Source: Beaufortia kweichowensis (taxonomy: Eukaryota; Chordata; Actinopteri; Cypriniformes; Gastromyzontidae). Taken from it: a stretch of DNA of 64,000 nt. Below are positions 1-12,400 of this stretch, piece after piece (position 1 is the stretch's first letter; every line of letters begins with the position of its first letter). The DNA is taken from contig CM032808.1 in assembly GCA_019155185.1 (NCBI GenBank), positions 5,012,716 through 5,076,715 of the forward strand, in the 5' to 3' direction. A model generated the notes under the pieces. That model saw only the letters and a list, made by a program, of their open reading frames with translations, searched no databases and was not told where the DNA came from. Position numbers and translations under genes: made by a program.

Positions 1-654
1 TTACTCTCCCTGACACTTTGCCATTATGTGTTTACTGCTCTTTTCTGGCTAGCATAGTCCAGAGTGGAGCAAGGGAGTCCAGTTATACAATCTTGAAATC
101 CGTTCAAAAAAGAAAACAAAAACATCCACTCACTTTCTTACTTGTTTTTCCCATAAAACTGTGAGTGTTCACCAAGAACTGATCGTGTACACAGATGGTT
201 AGTTTTGTCAAGCCCCTGACTAACAGCAGTTTATGTATAATGATACATTTATTTTATGAATGCACATTTACTGTGGCACTAATATTGCTGGGATAAATTT
301 TAGTCTATATCTTATTATTGCTTTGTATATTGATTCATACTGACACTGTGTAGACTATAGTGTAGTAATTCCTCCAGAAAAGACCTAAAAAAAAATCACA
401 CATTCATTAAAAGCAAAGTGGACTACTGCTTAAAACTCCTAACTGAACTTTCACAAATTCATTAGATAGCTGAAGCTCATACACTTGGTGTTTACAGAAT
501 TCTAACCAAGAAAAAAATAAAAAGGAGCTGAGCACATTGCTACAATGGTCTAGAACCTTAATACATTATCATCAGTTATGTACCGAAATTAAAATTCTGA
601 GCCGAAACTAATAACAAACATTCAAACATTAGATGAAACCTAAAATGACTTTAA
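1..654. other. No feature recognised
   Basis: AT-rich DNA with no open frame of note and no mobile-element motif that I recognise. The right edge abuts the 3' tail of a minus-strand L2 LINE. Confidence 0.5.
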
Positions 655-2120
655 AGTTCAAGTTAAATTTTTTTGTATAGTGCTTTTACAATGTAGAACT
701 GTTTCAAAGTCGCTTTCCAGAAAAAAAACAAAAGGATATAGTGCAAAAAAATCACTTCTTATACTGTGTTGACAGTATCGGTTTTTGTTCTTGTGAGAAC
801 TCTAGCCACTGCATTTTGAAGTAGTTGGAGCTTTTGTATTAGGCCTGCAGGGCAACCACCTAATAATGCATTACAGTAATGCAGTCTGAACGTCATAAAT
901 GCATGAATTAACTTTTCTGCACTTGATAAATACAGCATATAACGTAATTTGGATATATTTTTGAGATGGAACATGTGGTTTTACAAATGTTTGCAACATG
1001 CCTTTCAAATGACAGAGTACTATCGAATAAATGTCCAGATTCCTGGCTTATGATGAAGGCTTAATGAAACATCCGTCAATATTTAGATAATATTCTTTGT
1101 GATTACGTGTGGCAGTTTTCGGTCTAATAAGTAGCACCTCTGTTTTGTCTGAGTTAAACAACAGAAACAGTCTCTGTACTGTGATGGGCTGGAATTCCGC
1201 ACAGATTCTATTCCGTTGGAGGTAGGAGCATAGCTGTGATGAAACTACCTTTTCAAGTACTTTCAAGTACACTACAAATGAAAGGTAGATTCGATATAGG
1301 TCTGAAGTTTACTAAGTCCCTAGGGTCAAGTTGTGTTTTTTAATAGTAGGCACAATAACTGCCAGCTTATAGGCTATAGGGACATATCCTTATGTTAGAG
1401 AACAGTTTATAATACTAACCCTACCTTGCTATTATTTCAGGCAGCATCTCTTTTAATAAAGAGTAGGGATTGAATGTAGTTCAGATGATTTAATTATCTT
1501 AAACAGTTAATCTCTTTCTATAGTTGAGAATAATTGCAGTTGCTCAGTAGGAGAGATGGAATGTGTTGTCTGTTCTGGGAATATAGCCTCTGGTTGCATA
1601 GTTATAATTTTTCTCTTTATTATTGTATTAGTAAAGAAATTCATAAATTCATCACCACTGTGCTGATAGCCAGCGTCTGAGGACGGTGATGATTTATTTT
1701 TTGTTAAGTTAGCCACTGTGTTAAACAAAAATTTTGTGTTGTGTTGATTTTCTCCTATTAATGACGCAAAGTAGACAGATCTAGAGTTTTTTAAGGCTTT
1801 TCTGGATTTTGAGACACTATCCTTCCAAGCTAAGTTTTGTTTTCTTAAAGCTGCGCTCCATTTTATGGGCAGCTCTTTTTAGTGCATGCGTGTTCTGATT
1901 ATACCACAGAGTTGGACTGTAATCTTTAATTTTCTTTAAGCGCAGAGGAGCAACCGTATTTAGTGTTTCGGGAAAATACAGAGTTAATATTTCCTGTAAT
2001 ATAATCAAGTTCTTCGAAGTTATCATATATGCTATGCAATAGAGGTAATTCAGTCAGATTACTAAAAATGAGTCTTTGGTACTAGTAGTTATTGTTCTGC
2101 TGTATTTATAACGCAGAGTT
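655..2120 (-). mobile_element. L2-clade LINE, internally deleted
   Basis: Read on the minus strand, this runs from the linker between endonuclease and reverse transcriptase (about 2,120; motif PTLWYNQNTHALKRAAHKM) through the start of the reverse transcriptase (about 1,300-1,180), then jumps to the region after the catalytic core (NSDKTEVLLIRPK, about 1,150). It continues to the conserved C-terminal stretch LIHAFMTFRLHYCNALLGG (near 850-920) and ends in a typical L2 3' tail at 655-740. The catalytic motifs A to C that are present in the copy at 20.7 kb are absent, so the junction near 1,180 is an internal deletion. Stops and frameshifts are numerous; it is a dead copy. The upstream end stops abruptly next to the gypsy fragment. 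Confidence 0.85.
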
Positions 2121-3891
2121 GAGTTACCAAACACCTTGTCCATCGTCAGCGGGCAAAAAGTGACTCCATAAACACAAAAGAGCCCACAAGCGCAACCTCT
2201 GGGCACTTTGAGTGTAGATCATAGACAACTACAAGGAAATGCAAATGGTGGGGCACATCATGGAGTTCATCGCAGATATCCAGCTGAATGTGGTCCCAGG
2301 GTTGAGTAGGCCAGGGCAAAGACCCCAGGGGCGGCGTGGGTGGTGGGCCAGTTTTCCCACTGAGAAGACATGGTGTACAGTCCTGAACGAGCTGATCAAT
2401 GTCTTTGTCCAACCCTGGCCAGCATACAAGGCCATTACAAGGCCATGGTCAACACTCTGCCTCTGAGTTTAGCAGGAATAATTGCACAGTGCCCGCAGGC
2501 CACACATGTATCATTCCAGCATGACAATTCGTGCTTCACTCGGGCATACGGCTAAATATCTGACACAACTTGAGCTGGCCAGCCCCTCAGGACATACTCA
2601 CGGACAGCCGAAAGGGTGGGGTCAGCAGCTGACTCCTCTGTAAGTTCCTCCAAGGACACAAAAGAGGTGAGGGGTATACACCAGTTAAATAAGGTCTTTT
2701 CCTCAGCTATGTGACAGGAGTCAGTGGGTGATGACACAAAATGGGACAGCAAGTCAGCAACTACATTATCCTTGCCTGATGTGTACTGTATGGTAAAGTT
2801 ATATTGTTGGAGACAATGATGTCATCGGAATGTGGTGAAGAGGTTGAATGACTGGTTTCACCATAGGATCCATAAGAGGCTGCTATGTGAATGCAACTAA
2901 GCCCTCAACACCTTTAAACAATGTTGGCCGTTCCTGCTGCCAGAGGCAGCCAACAGTCAGAATCTGAGTCCCCGTATTGTCCAGTAGAGAGAAGTTTAGG
3001 TTTGTGAAAAGGTCAAGTCCAAGGATGTTGCTACCGTAGTATGTAATGTGAAGTTGGGCAGAGCCTTGGTGCCATACTGGACAGGTGCGTGTATAAGACC
3101 TGAGGGTGGCTGGAGAGGCTTGAGAAACTTGTGTAGAAACTTGAGCTGGAGCAGGGCGACACCATTTCGCGAAGTGATGAGTGTCTAGTGGTGAGTGTCT
3201 AGTGGAGCCACAATTCCCACATCGTAGCTGAACTTGTGAGCGTGCATATTGTACATCAGCACTGGAAGATAAATCTGCCCAGCATGCCTGTTTACATTTG
3301 ATTCATGTAATGTTACTGTTTTTAATTTAGCGGCACAGTGTGCTGCAGACTCGTTTTTTGAGGCGAGAATTACTGCTTTCTCCAAAGTGAGATCACCATC
3401 CTCCAATGACAGCCGCTCCTGAACAAGTGTATTGTTTGTTTTTTCAATTAACTGATCTTGTATCATCTCGTCCAATAAAGCACCAAAACTGCACAGGTTT
3501 GCCAGACCTCTTAAATCAGAAACATATTGGGCAATCGACTCACCAGCATGCTGTCTGCGCTGTCAGAACTGCAGACTTTTCAGCAGAAGACTGTTTTTTC
3601 TAAAAGTGACAATCCAACAATGTAATTGCAGCAGTGTAATCACCCGCGTCTCTGAATGTGCGGAAAACACGCTGTCCTTTGGCACCAAGACAGTGAAGAA
3701 AATGGCCATACATTTTCCCCTTTGTCTGGACAGCATCGAGGCCCATTGCTAACAGGTATGTTTCAAAGGACATTTTCCATTATTGCCATGGGACTGTAGG
3801 CTCGCAAGGATGGAACAAAAAAGGGCTCGGGGGAGATAACGACAGGATGGGGGAATCCTTGTTCTTGTTATCAGCCATCCTTGTCGCCAAT
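2121..3891 (-). pseudogene. Ty3/gypsy gag-pol remnant, RT deleted
   Basis: Minus-strand remains of a Ty3/gypsy retrotransposon. The gag reading frame opens at an ATG ending at 3,878 (MADNKNKDSP) just inside the LTR. The gag C-terminal half is the open stretch 3,185-3,475. A retropepsin-like tail (ILGLDLFTNLNFSLLD) lies around 2,960-3,030. The sequence then passes almost directly to the end of RNase H and the linker (FTIQYTSGKDNVVADLL, about 2,750-2,830), so most of the reverse transcriptase is missing. The integrase zinc-binding region and start of the catalytic core follow (DCTPCLLSGKT, WDHIQLDICDELHDV, 2,190-2,412). It ends within integrase at about 2,121 with no 3' LTR. Several stops interrupt it. 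It cannot encode a working polyprotein. Confidence 0.85.
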
Positions 3892-4112
3892 TGTTCTGTC
3901 TGAAAAGACGACTCGTTTTGTACTTTATTTTCTTCTTCATTTAAACAATCGCAACAACAACTTGTTATTTCCTCAACTCCATTACTTACATGTTTTCCGT
4001 GCACGTCATTTCCTATTTTTCATAACTCTTAAAGTAACCGACGTTCATTCACTTAATAACATAACATAACCAAAAAACTTTAATCAAACATTAGATTATT
4101 ACTCATGCAACA
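3892..4112 (-). repeat. Gypsy 5' LTR
   Basis: A 221-bp segment that on the minus strand begins TGTTGCATGAG and ends GACAGAACA, the usual TG...CA boundary with TGTT/AACA ends. A polyadenylation signal (AATAAA) lies about 40 bp before its 3' end. It sits directly upstream of the gag start, separated by a short leader (ATTGGCGACAAGG) of the kind found next to gypsy LTRs. No second LTR copy is seen at the other end of the element, so LTR-LTR divergence cannot be measured. Confidence 0.75.
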
Positions 4113-4446
4113 CCAGGCCCCGGCTGATCGGGTATGGAATTCTTACAGACGATATGCATATTTAAATTTGGCAAGCCTCTCTCTTTATCCAGGCTTGTGA
4201 CCGGCACAGAAGTCATTGGCTTGCAACCCCTGTGGCTAGATAAGACAGGTGAGCACATCCACAAGTATAATAATCCACAGGTATATAAATCCACAGAACA
4301 GGTAAATAACATGCACAGGTATATAAATCCACAGAACAGGTAAGAAACAACATTAATATTAAGACCTGACCCAGAACAAAGGGAAACATAAGGCTTTTAA
4401 AGAGTCCAGGTAACTGTGTACATGTGCGGCGTTGATCTTAGAAGGC
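4113..4446. repeat. LTR-like interspersed repeat with short direct repeats
   Basis: Contains two near-identical copies of a unit with ATATAAATCCACAGAACAGG (about 4,279-4,340), then a stretch with 'acctgacc' and 'agagtccaggtaa' shared in looser form with the repeat at 55.0-55.5 kb. It appears to be a truncated member of that family, cut on the right by the L1 fragment. The class is uncertain. Confidence 0.4.
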
Positions 4447-5486
4447 TGGCGGAGAAATTAAAAATGATTATTCTTTAAAATGGGATCTTAAATTTATTAA
4501 ATACTTAGGAATAAATATCCCCAAAGATATTAACAATCCCTATTAATAAAAAAATAAATCTTACATTGCAAGATGGAATCTTTTACCATTTTTCAACATG
4601 AGATCTAGGATAGATTCAATCAAGCAAAACATACTTTCGAGATTGCTCTATCTATTCCAGTCTTTACCTGTTTCCTTTGCCCAAAAAGCAATTCTTAAAG
4701 TGGCATAAACAGATTTCCAGATTCATATGGCAAGGCAAGAACCCAAGGGTAAAATTTAAAACCCTGGAGCTGAGTAAAGAAAAAGGAGGGCTGGCCCTTT
4801 CATGTTTGCAAAATATTTCTGGGTAGCACAGTTGAGATTAATAGTCCGTTGGTGCAATCCAGAATATCAAGCAAGATGGAAAGACTCCTCCTTTGGTGAG
4901 ATTCCCATTCAAGGGATCATAGCAGACGCAAATTAATAAAAAATAAAATCAATGGATTAAGGTAACTTTAAAAATTGGTTTGAGGTTATTAAGGATTATA
5001 ATCTAAAGCATTAAACCAAATACTTTAGATATGCGTTTTAAAATATGGGCTAAGGAAGGAATCACGACTTACTGTTCAATTATGGATAAAGGACAGTTAT
5101 TAGACTTTAATTCTCTAAAAGAAAGATTCGATCTAGATTCCAATAATTTCTTCAGATATCTACAGCTTCGACAACATTTCTACCAGAAAATTAATAAAGG
5201 GATTGATGGAGATCCAAATAAGAATCCTCTAGTTAAAATACTCTCCTCAGTTTACAAGGCTGAACCAATGTTAAAGACTATTACCAGATTATATAGAGCA
5301 TTAATGGATTTACAAGGATATTTATCTCTGTGCGTTAAGGAGAGATGGGAGAAAGAAAGCGGTATTATCCTCTCAACTGAGGAATGGGAAAATATATGCA
5401 AACTACAATAGGCAACTTCCCGTTCTTTATACTGGAGAGAATTTTGCTTCAGAAATACAGTCCGGTTTTTCCTTACTCCAAAATAG
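4447..5486 (+). pseudogene. L1-type LINE ORF2 C-terminal fragment
   Basis: Plus-strand translation gives the post-reverse-transcriptase part of an L1/Tx1-clade ORF2. Around 4,700-4,800 it shows FIWQGKNPRVKFKTLELS followed by EKGGLAL, the characteristic 'FIW.GK.PR.K ... GGL' region. The open stretch 5,031-5,411 (126 residues) contains GITTYCSIMDKGQLLDFNSL and FFRYLQLRQHF, also typical of this region. After 5,411 a frame change leads to WREFCFRNTVRFFLTP. The endonuclease and catalytic reverse transcriptase are absent and no 3' tail is seen. The right end is cut at about 5,486 by the hAT element. Confidence 0.75.
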
Positions 5487-8476
5487 AGGGTGACACGGGA
5501 GTGGAATTTCAAACTCCCGTCCCACTCCCACAAAAAAATCCCATCCCAATCCCATGAAAAATCTGAGGGGGATATCCCGTCCCGTATCCCGTCCCACGTA
5601 TGCACACACATTCTATAAACAAAGTTTCCATCAAGATGGAGTCCCGCTGTTGCTATGCAAGAACAAGAGATTGTCCACACATTCTGGAGTAAGGCTGGTG
5701 CGCCTCTCCTCAATTAATCTTCCAGCAACACTAAAGCTCCTCTCTGACGGGGTACTTGTTGCTGGGATTGCCAGCAGCTTCCTGGCCACTGGCACCAGCC
5801 CACCTGACATCTCTTGCCAGAAGTTGAGAAGGGACTGACTGGTCATCTTTGTAGGCTCTTTCATATATTTCAGTACCAACTCGTGACTCCATGACTCAAG
5901 TGTTAGCACGGTCCTCCCTCTCCTCCTCCTGCACACAGCTTAAGAAGAAACTGTGCACCTCTGTGCCTGTGGCCACTAGGTGTGGTGGATCTTCTGCACA
6001 AAGCTTTGGTAGAGAGTTTGCAATGGAAACTGTGCATTAACCAATAATGCTTTATATATTGCAAAACACATGTCTTTATATTGATGGAGTTAATACAGTT
6101 AAAACTTGTAGGTAGGCAGGTGTTTGTGTGTGTGTGTGTACTGTACACTGTGTGGTTTTCTGAGAGAACATTTTGTACTTGTATTAGAAATTTCCTTAGA
6201 GTGCACTTTCTGTTCTTATTACTAATGCTATGAATTACCCTGTTGGACTCTGGTTCTCTCCTCTATCCCTACTCTTTCTGTGATTGCTGCCAAAGTGTTG
6301 ATAACCTCTTCATATTCCTCAGCATTAAGAGTTTTTCTTAAGAAACCCCTCAGGCTAGGAGAGAGTGCTGTGGCTATCTTGTGGTAAAGGTGGATTTTGA
6401 ATTTCAGTTCCACTGCCTGGCCTAATATCCCTTTCAGCTAGGAGGAGGAAAAATAAAATGACATGATAGACAACATAGTTATTGAATAATGGCTATCTGC
6501 TGTTAGTTACCAGAATGACCAACAAAGCAATTACAAATGAGGACTGAATTATATTACCTCTTTCACAATAACACTGTCTCCATCCTGAAGCAACAAACCC
6601 CTCAGCAGGGTTGCCTTGGTTGGGAGGACAAGGTGAAGACTTGGTGTCTGATCAGTGGAGAGGTGCCTGGTAGCCTCATCAAAAGGCTCCAGAAGGTGTA
6701 TAATGTCTTCAAGAAGGTCTGGGTCTATGTTGTTGACATAACAGAGTTCATTTCAGTGAAGCAGGACCTCATGCAGCTTACCAGACAGCAGAGCATCCCT
6801 TACAGACTGCAGCATTGCAAGCCTGGTATTCCACCTCGTTTCCACTCCTTGCTTAAGTGTCAAGTGTCACTGTCAAGTGCTTTTTGTAATCTGAAATTCA
6901 AGAGAGAGACAGTGTATATTACATTAAGTAAGGTGATCATTTCAATCAATTTGAAATAGAAATTTGTTAGAAAAAGATTAACAGCAGAATAGTTGCGTCT
7001 AAATAGCTTGCTGAACAAGAAAACAATTTTTTAATTTACAGCATTTGTTTTTATGTTGATTTTATTTATTATATTTTATAATAAACTGTATAAACTCATA
7101 AATACCTGCAAACTACACCAAACAAGCATGACAAGACTGTAAAATATCTGACCCTGCTCTTTTGAAGTGTGTAACCAGAGTCTTTACATCCCGAAACAGG
7201 TTGATGACTGGATTGTGCTGTGGGTTCTCCACATCCAAATGGTCAAATGTGTATTTAAGAATCAGGTTAATATTATGGCCTGCACAGGACAGTCTGGTGT
7301 AATCCTTGAAAACTGCGACCACATTTGAACCATTGTCAGTCACTACAACAACATCCTTGCTCGAGATGCCAAACTCCTACATGTTAGGTTAGATAAAGAA
7401 TAAAAAACAGCACAGACATTAAAGATTAATCCAAACACAAATACAAATACATTTAACAATGATTACTTTGCAAGTAAATTATTGTTAAAGCTTGAGCTAG
7501 TCAGAACAGTAATCAAGAAATATAAGAGACACTGAATAGAATAGTACCATATTACTTGGACAAGCCAGTAAATACAGTATAACACTGTTAAGTATGTACT
7601 GCACACATACATGTAACACCGGAGGAGAAAAGACAGATACCTCAAAGATGGACTCCACAGTCCTTCTGATATTTTCGTGACTTTTGACACTCATGATCTC
7701 CCTTGTAGCCAGGACCCGGTTCAACAATTTCCATTCAAGAATATAATGAACTGTAACTGTTATGTAGTGCGTTTGTCCTTTCTTCTGCCCAAAGGTCAGT
7801 TGTCACAGCACAGTCTCGGCACTAAATGAATAGAGTATGATGTTAAAATGTACATTTCAGGCTCCAAAAAGAGTCCAACATGAAACATCACAAAAAGGAA
7901 GCAGTGTAGCCAGGCCTACCTGTTGTAGCTCGTCCATAACATGTTTCTTTACTTTTTCGTATTCTTCTTCAACATGGCGAGAAACAGTTCGTGCACTCGG
8001 TAGCACATCTTCGACCGCAATGCTGCTTCCATATTTAGCCCCGATATTAATGAGCTTTTTTGCGACTTCAATGAACCCTCCTCGTCCCTCAACAGTAGCA
8101 AACGGTCTTAGATCCTGGCTGCACATACGAGCCATCATGTCCGTGAATCTGGACTTCACGGTCACTGGCACCTGAAGTTTCACAAATGAAGAAATTGCCG
8201 GTTGCCTTGAAGTTGAGAGGGCTGCTTTGCATGTGTGACGCTGAAGGCCACTCGTGCTTGAGTCGGAATGGTATTTAATCAATTGTCTGCACGTCTTGCA
8301 GCTGGCGTATGGCGTTTTCATGCCATCTTTCTCCACTCGTAGAAAGTTTTTTGTAACTTCTGACCGTCCATAAATATCAGTGAGCACAACTATTGTGTCA
8401 TTTCTCGAATCTAGTAATCTTTGCAGCGTTGCTTTTATGTCTGACTCCATTTTGATTTATAATTTTTGCAGCGAAC
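5487..8476 (-). mobile_element. hAT DNA transposon with multi-exon transposase
   Basis: The segment between the L1 fragment and the MITE at 8,477 is occupied by an Ac/hobo-type hAT element on the minus strand. The left terminus near 5,487 is marked by an abrupt change to a G/C-rich subterminal region with repeated 'actcccgtcccactccc' and 'tcccgtcccg' motifs. I could not find a matching inverted terminus beside the start codon at 8,450, so the right end may be lost or displaced by the MITE. No 8-bp target duplication was identified. Confidence 0.7.
5628..8450 (-). pseudogene. hAT transposase, about six exons
   Basis: Cut-and-paste DNA transposase. Likely exons by splice-consensus reading: 7,920-8,450; 7,641-7,821; about 7,106-7,376; 6,558-6,890; 6,239-6,437; 5,628-about 5,938. 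Exon 1 encodes a BED-type zinc finger (C51, C54, H72, C74) and a Hermes-type DNA-binding segment (RPFATVEGRGGFIEVAKKL). Exon 3 carries VTDNGSNVVAVF and LSCAGHNINL, the RNase H-fold region with a catalytic Asp. Exon 4 contains ETRWNTR-like and DLLEDIIHLLEPFDEAT sequence. The last exon is the C-terminal hAT dimerisation domain (IPATSTPSERSFSVAGRLI). Frame breaks in exon 2 and near 6,860, plus a stop at the end of exon 3, indicate an inactive copy, although the first and last exons are well kept. The start codon is the first ATG before the BED finger. Confidence 0.8.
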
Positions 8477-8722
8477 CAGGGTTGCCAGGTCTTCACAACA
8501 AAACGTGGCAAATTGCTACTCAAAACTAGCCCAATCCCGTCTCGGGAGGGGGGGTACCCTGGTAAAAATCGCGTTGCGGGGGGTAAATCTGCATTTTTTG
8601 CAGGGTTACCCTGCAAAAATGTGCAATCCTTGGGCTAAATATCACATTATTGGGGTCGCTTCAACGCGCGGACATGAAAAACAACCCGCAGCCCAAAGAA
8701 CACCGCGGACTTGGCAACACTG
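8477..8722. mobile_element. hAT-like MITE, 246 bp
   Basis: Left end CAGGGTTGCCAGGTC and right end (reverse complement) CAGTGTTGCCAAGTC match at 13 of 15 positions, typical of hAT termini. The flanking 8 bp are cagcgaac and cggcgatc, matching 6 of 8, consistent with an old 8-bp target duplication. No coding capacity. It lies directly upstream of the hAT transposase start codon and may have inserted at the edge of that element. Confidence 0.55.
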
Positions 8723-9296
8723 CGGCGATCGCCTTTCTTCTTCTCTAATATTATTGGTGGTAGGTAGGCAGGCAATGCATTACAGGTGTGGTGGAGCACG
8801 TCATTCACTTAACCAGCCACACCAAAGCAAATACTGTAGCAGAGCATAGAGAGACAGGGCAACTAGAATTGAGTCCAAAATTAAAATACATAATTTATTT
8901 ATATAAACGGTATATTTGTGTATAAAGTTGTTAGTGTAATTACGATTCCCGGTCCCACCCACAAATCCAGCACAAATGCAGGAATGGATTGATGTTGTAA
9001 AAAATATATATTTATTATGGAGAAAATTACATTCTGTGTGAATTACCAAAAAATATATATTTGTTGACTTTTGGTCCAAATGGATTGAGTATATATCTCC
9101 TATTGAACCTAATGTTTTTTTTTGGTATAGAACCTAAGTTTTATGTTTATATACAAGTATGGCGCCCACTTCTCATTTCTTTTGTAAATAGTTTTTGTAT
9201 AAATGGAAGATAATTTAAAGAGAGATATTCATCTGTTATTGTCATAATGTCATAAACGGATGTTGTGAATAGTCTCTTTGCGAAAAAACTTAAATA
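8723..9296. other. No feature recognised
   Basis: AT-rich sequence without a recognisable element. Short open frames here show no family motifs. Confidence 0.4.
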
Positions 9297-9437
9297 AAAA
9301 GAAGGCTGGCGGAGGTGCAAGGGATGATGGGAAATGGATTTCATTGTCAGTAGTCCAGTGAGAGTGAAGGGGTGAAACTGTTGAAAGGATCTGGTGCAGG
9401 GGGTGTGGTTGGCTCTGTGACAACAGTGACATTTAGC
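9297..9437 (-). repeat. Fragment of LTR-like repeat family
   Basis: Shares the order 'gatgatgggaaatg', 'agtgagagtgaaggg', 'ggatctggtg' and a terminal 'ctgtgaca' with the end of the repeat at 55.4-55.5 kb and, more loosely, with the solo LTR at 23.5-23.9 kb. On the minus strand it would begin TGTCACAGAG. Probably a truncated LTR of the same broad family. Confidence 0.35.
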
Positions 9438-12400
9438 AGGATATAAATTTTTTTAAAGCACTCTTTGGTTATTTATGAATCAATTATTCATTCTACATAA
9501 TTTATTTTATAAAACACTAATGACATATGTATTATAGAGTCTTATACCTTTTTAACGATATAGAGTTTGTCACCATTAGATAAGAATTCATATGCAAAAT
9601 ATTAAAGTAAATGTGGGACCTTTGTATTTGTATGCTAACCATTCTTGAAACAGATGACGTTGATTTCTGCAAAGCAAAATGGAGTAAATTAATATTATAT
9701 TAGTTATGCTAAATATTTATACAGTATACAAAGCACTTGTCTTTAAAAACCTTACTATGTATTACTTCGTTGGGGTTGAAAAGGTACAAATACTGTAGGT
9801 TGTTGCTTTGTTTGAACCTTTCTCTTGATATCACAATGGACCCTCTTCTCTATCTTTTTCTTCTGTCTTACCAATAAGATATGATGAAGTTGGGCAGAGT
9901 GTAATGAGAATGGCATTATGTTGAGTTGAAACGTCTCATTTACATCTATACATTGCGGTTCCTTAATGGAGGGAGCCGCAATCATTGTGTGAGGTTTGCT
10001 CTTGAGAGCATTTCGCTGTCGGGTGCATACTGTGCGATTCATCTGGTTCTTTCCAAATTGCTTGTATACTGCATATAATGGTGTTTATGGCCTTGTAAAA
10101 TTTAAAGACTTGTTTGATCAAGCTTTTAATATATGAAATTAAAGTAATCAGAGAAACAAATTCACTAAAGAGCCATTTGCAGGTTTTTTAGTGACAAAAC
10201 CTCATTTTCACTTTATTGTTAAAATATTTTAAAAAACATTGTAATGCATTTATGCATTTGGCATGTCTTAAAGGGAAACATTGACTTAATGTACATTTAA
10301 GGTTTACATTACAGTACAGGGACAAAATATTAAAAGTCATTATTATTCTTTTCATTGATTGTCTGGTGCATTTATTATTGTGCAAGTGAGCAGACTGTAC
10401 TGTTTTGTTTAGTCTTCGAATTACACTATGCAAGATTGGGGTTTAATGCAGCATCCTGGCCTGCAAAAAGGGAATTATACCACACCAATTAAATTCAGTA
10501 TAGATTATTGCAGCTCGCTTGTACTTTGTGTTGCGTGTGTGGAGGTTGGTTGAAAGCATGTGTACTTTAGCCTCTACATAAGAAAGTCTACCTCATGTGA
10601 ACACACATAAATCTGACTGAAAGAGCCTTTACTGATCTCCAAATGGAAGCATTTACATTTTATTGCTGGTCTTTTTTCACGGACCAGCAATTTCACTCCT
10701 TAAGAAAACAACTTGTACCAATTGCTTATAATTAGTAGAAATGCTGGCGGTATGGCAGGGAGTTAAAGGTTAGCAACTGCAGGCCGCTAGCCAGCTGTGT
10801 CTGAGTCTGCGTTCATTAATAACCCAATTGCAGCCAGAGCCAGAGCTGTCACCAACACTCAAACAGCCAATGGTGCTATATAACATATTTATTACAATTG
10901 TTATTACGATTGTTAACTGTTTTCTCACCCCCCAAAAGCTCACAGTGAATTTATTAATACTTCTTTGGTTGCTAGCTAATGGTTACAAATACAAAGATGC
11001 TCTGTTTTTAGAGATAGAAAAATAACCCCACAAACATTATGTTGTATATAGAACTACTATTTGTAATTACTTTGCAATTAATAATTTTAAACATAGATAG
11101 CATAGATAGCTCTGGTGCCAAATTAAATTTTAAGGCATTGTGATTGTCATAAGAATGCTGACAGTAAAACGAATCTGATTAAAGCAATAATTTAACCACA
11201 ATTTTAAAGTTACAGCGCTTTCTAACTGCATATTACTCAATTAGACTGTCTTCACTATAGGTAACAGCCACAATCTTTGTGACAGAAAAAAATATCCACT
11301 GATTGGGCTGCGTTACAGTTTTCTGATTAGGGTGTCAGTGAGTGAAGTGTGAGCTTTGTCAATGATACAGAAAACAACAAAGCAAACAAGCTGTCATAAA
11401 TGTTATAAATGGCATGTGTCACTGAATCTGTCTGGCATACACAGCAAATTTATTGTGGAAATTTATGATGTGTTTTTTTGTGGTGTTGCCCAGTACATTT
11501 TGATCTTTAAGTGTAAAATTGCATCTATCTATAAAAAGAGTTCTTTTTCAGCATTAAAGTTTTAACTCCATAAGCAGTGTATTTCCCACAATCCATGATA
11601 GCTTGTTTTTTGGGAAACTTTGAGGATGTGCGCAATTAATAGTATGTCTATATCATTTTTGAATATATTTTGTGCTAGAAAATATAATATTTTATATACA
11701 ATTGTTTAGCAAACAGATTACGTAAGTAAATCTGCACATGGATTAACTTTAAATATTACTGTTTCATTTATGTTTGGTTTGGTTCTGTCTCTGTGTTTCT
11801 CATTTGATCTCATTTGTTCCCCTTATCAGTAATTACTTTCACATGTGTCTAGGCCAGTGTGCCTTCTGTGTAAACGCAAACACATTCTGTGATTGTAAAG
11901 AGGACCTACTACCATGTCACATAAAGTGTGCTGTATGAACAAAAGGCAGAACAATGCCGTTAGTGGTGGGTCATTGCAATGCAATGGTTGTAAACAAATC
12001 AACTTCTTTTATTCATGAATTGCAACAAAAAAATGTCTGCAACCTGGAATGAAGCAGGCAGTTTCATTTATGGTTTGGCAGCTTACTGTAACAGTATGCT
12101 ATACACTGGTTTATTGTAGAATCAGGAAAAACACTACAGTTTCGATGCATACAGTACACGACAAAGTTTTGTCTTCCCGGTGTGGAAATGAGGGAGGCGG
12201 GGGCAGCAGTGCAACAAAATTTGTCCTTTTATTTAAACACGTCTTAATAAACAAACAAAAAGGAAGCATGAGGGCTTTCATTTAAACAAAAACAAATTTC
12301 AAGCCAACAGTTGTGTCTTTCAGGGCACGGCACAAGACTAGCACGCTCCCCAGGCAGCCCTCTTCACTCTCTCAAAGCTCTGCTTTTTTATCCTGTCTGC

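Noticed and set aside
5554..5838. 94-residue plus-strand frame
   Set aside because: Antisense of the hAT dimerisation exon.
6537..6959. 140-residue plus-strand open frame
   Set aside because: It is the antisense of hAT exon 4, which reads as transposase on the minus strand and has splice signals.
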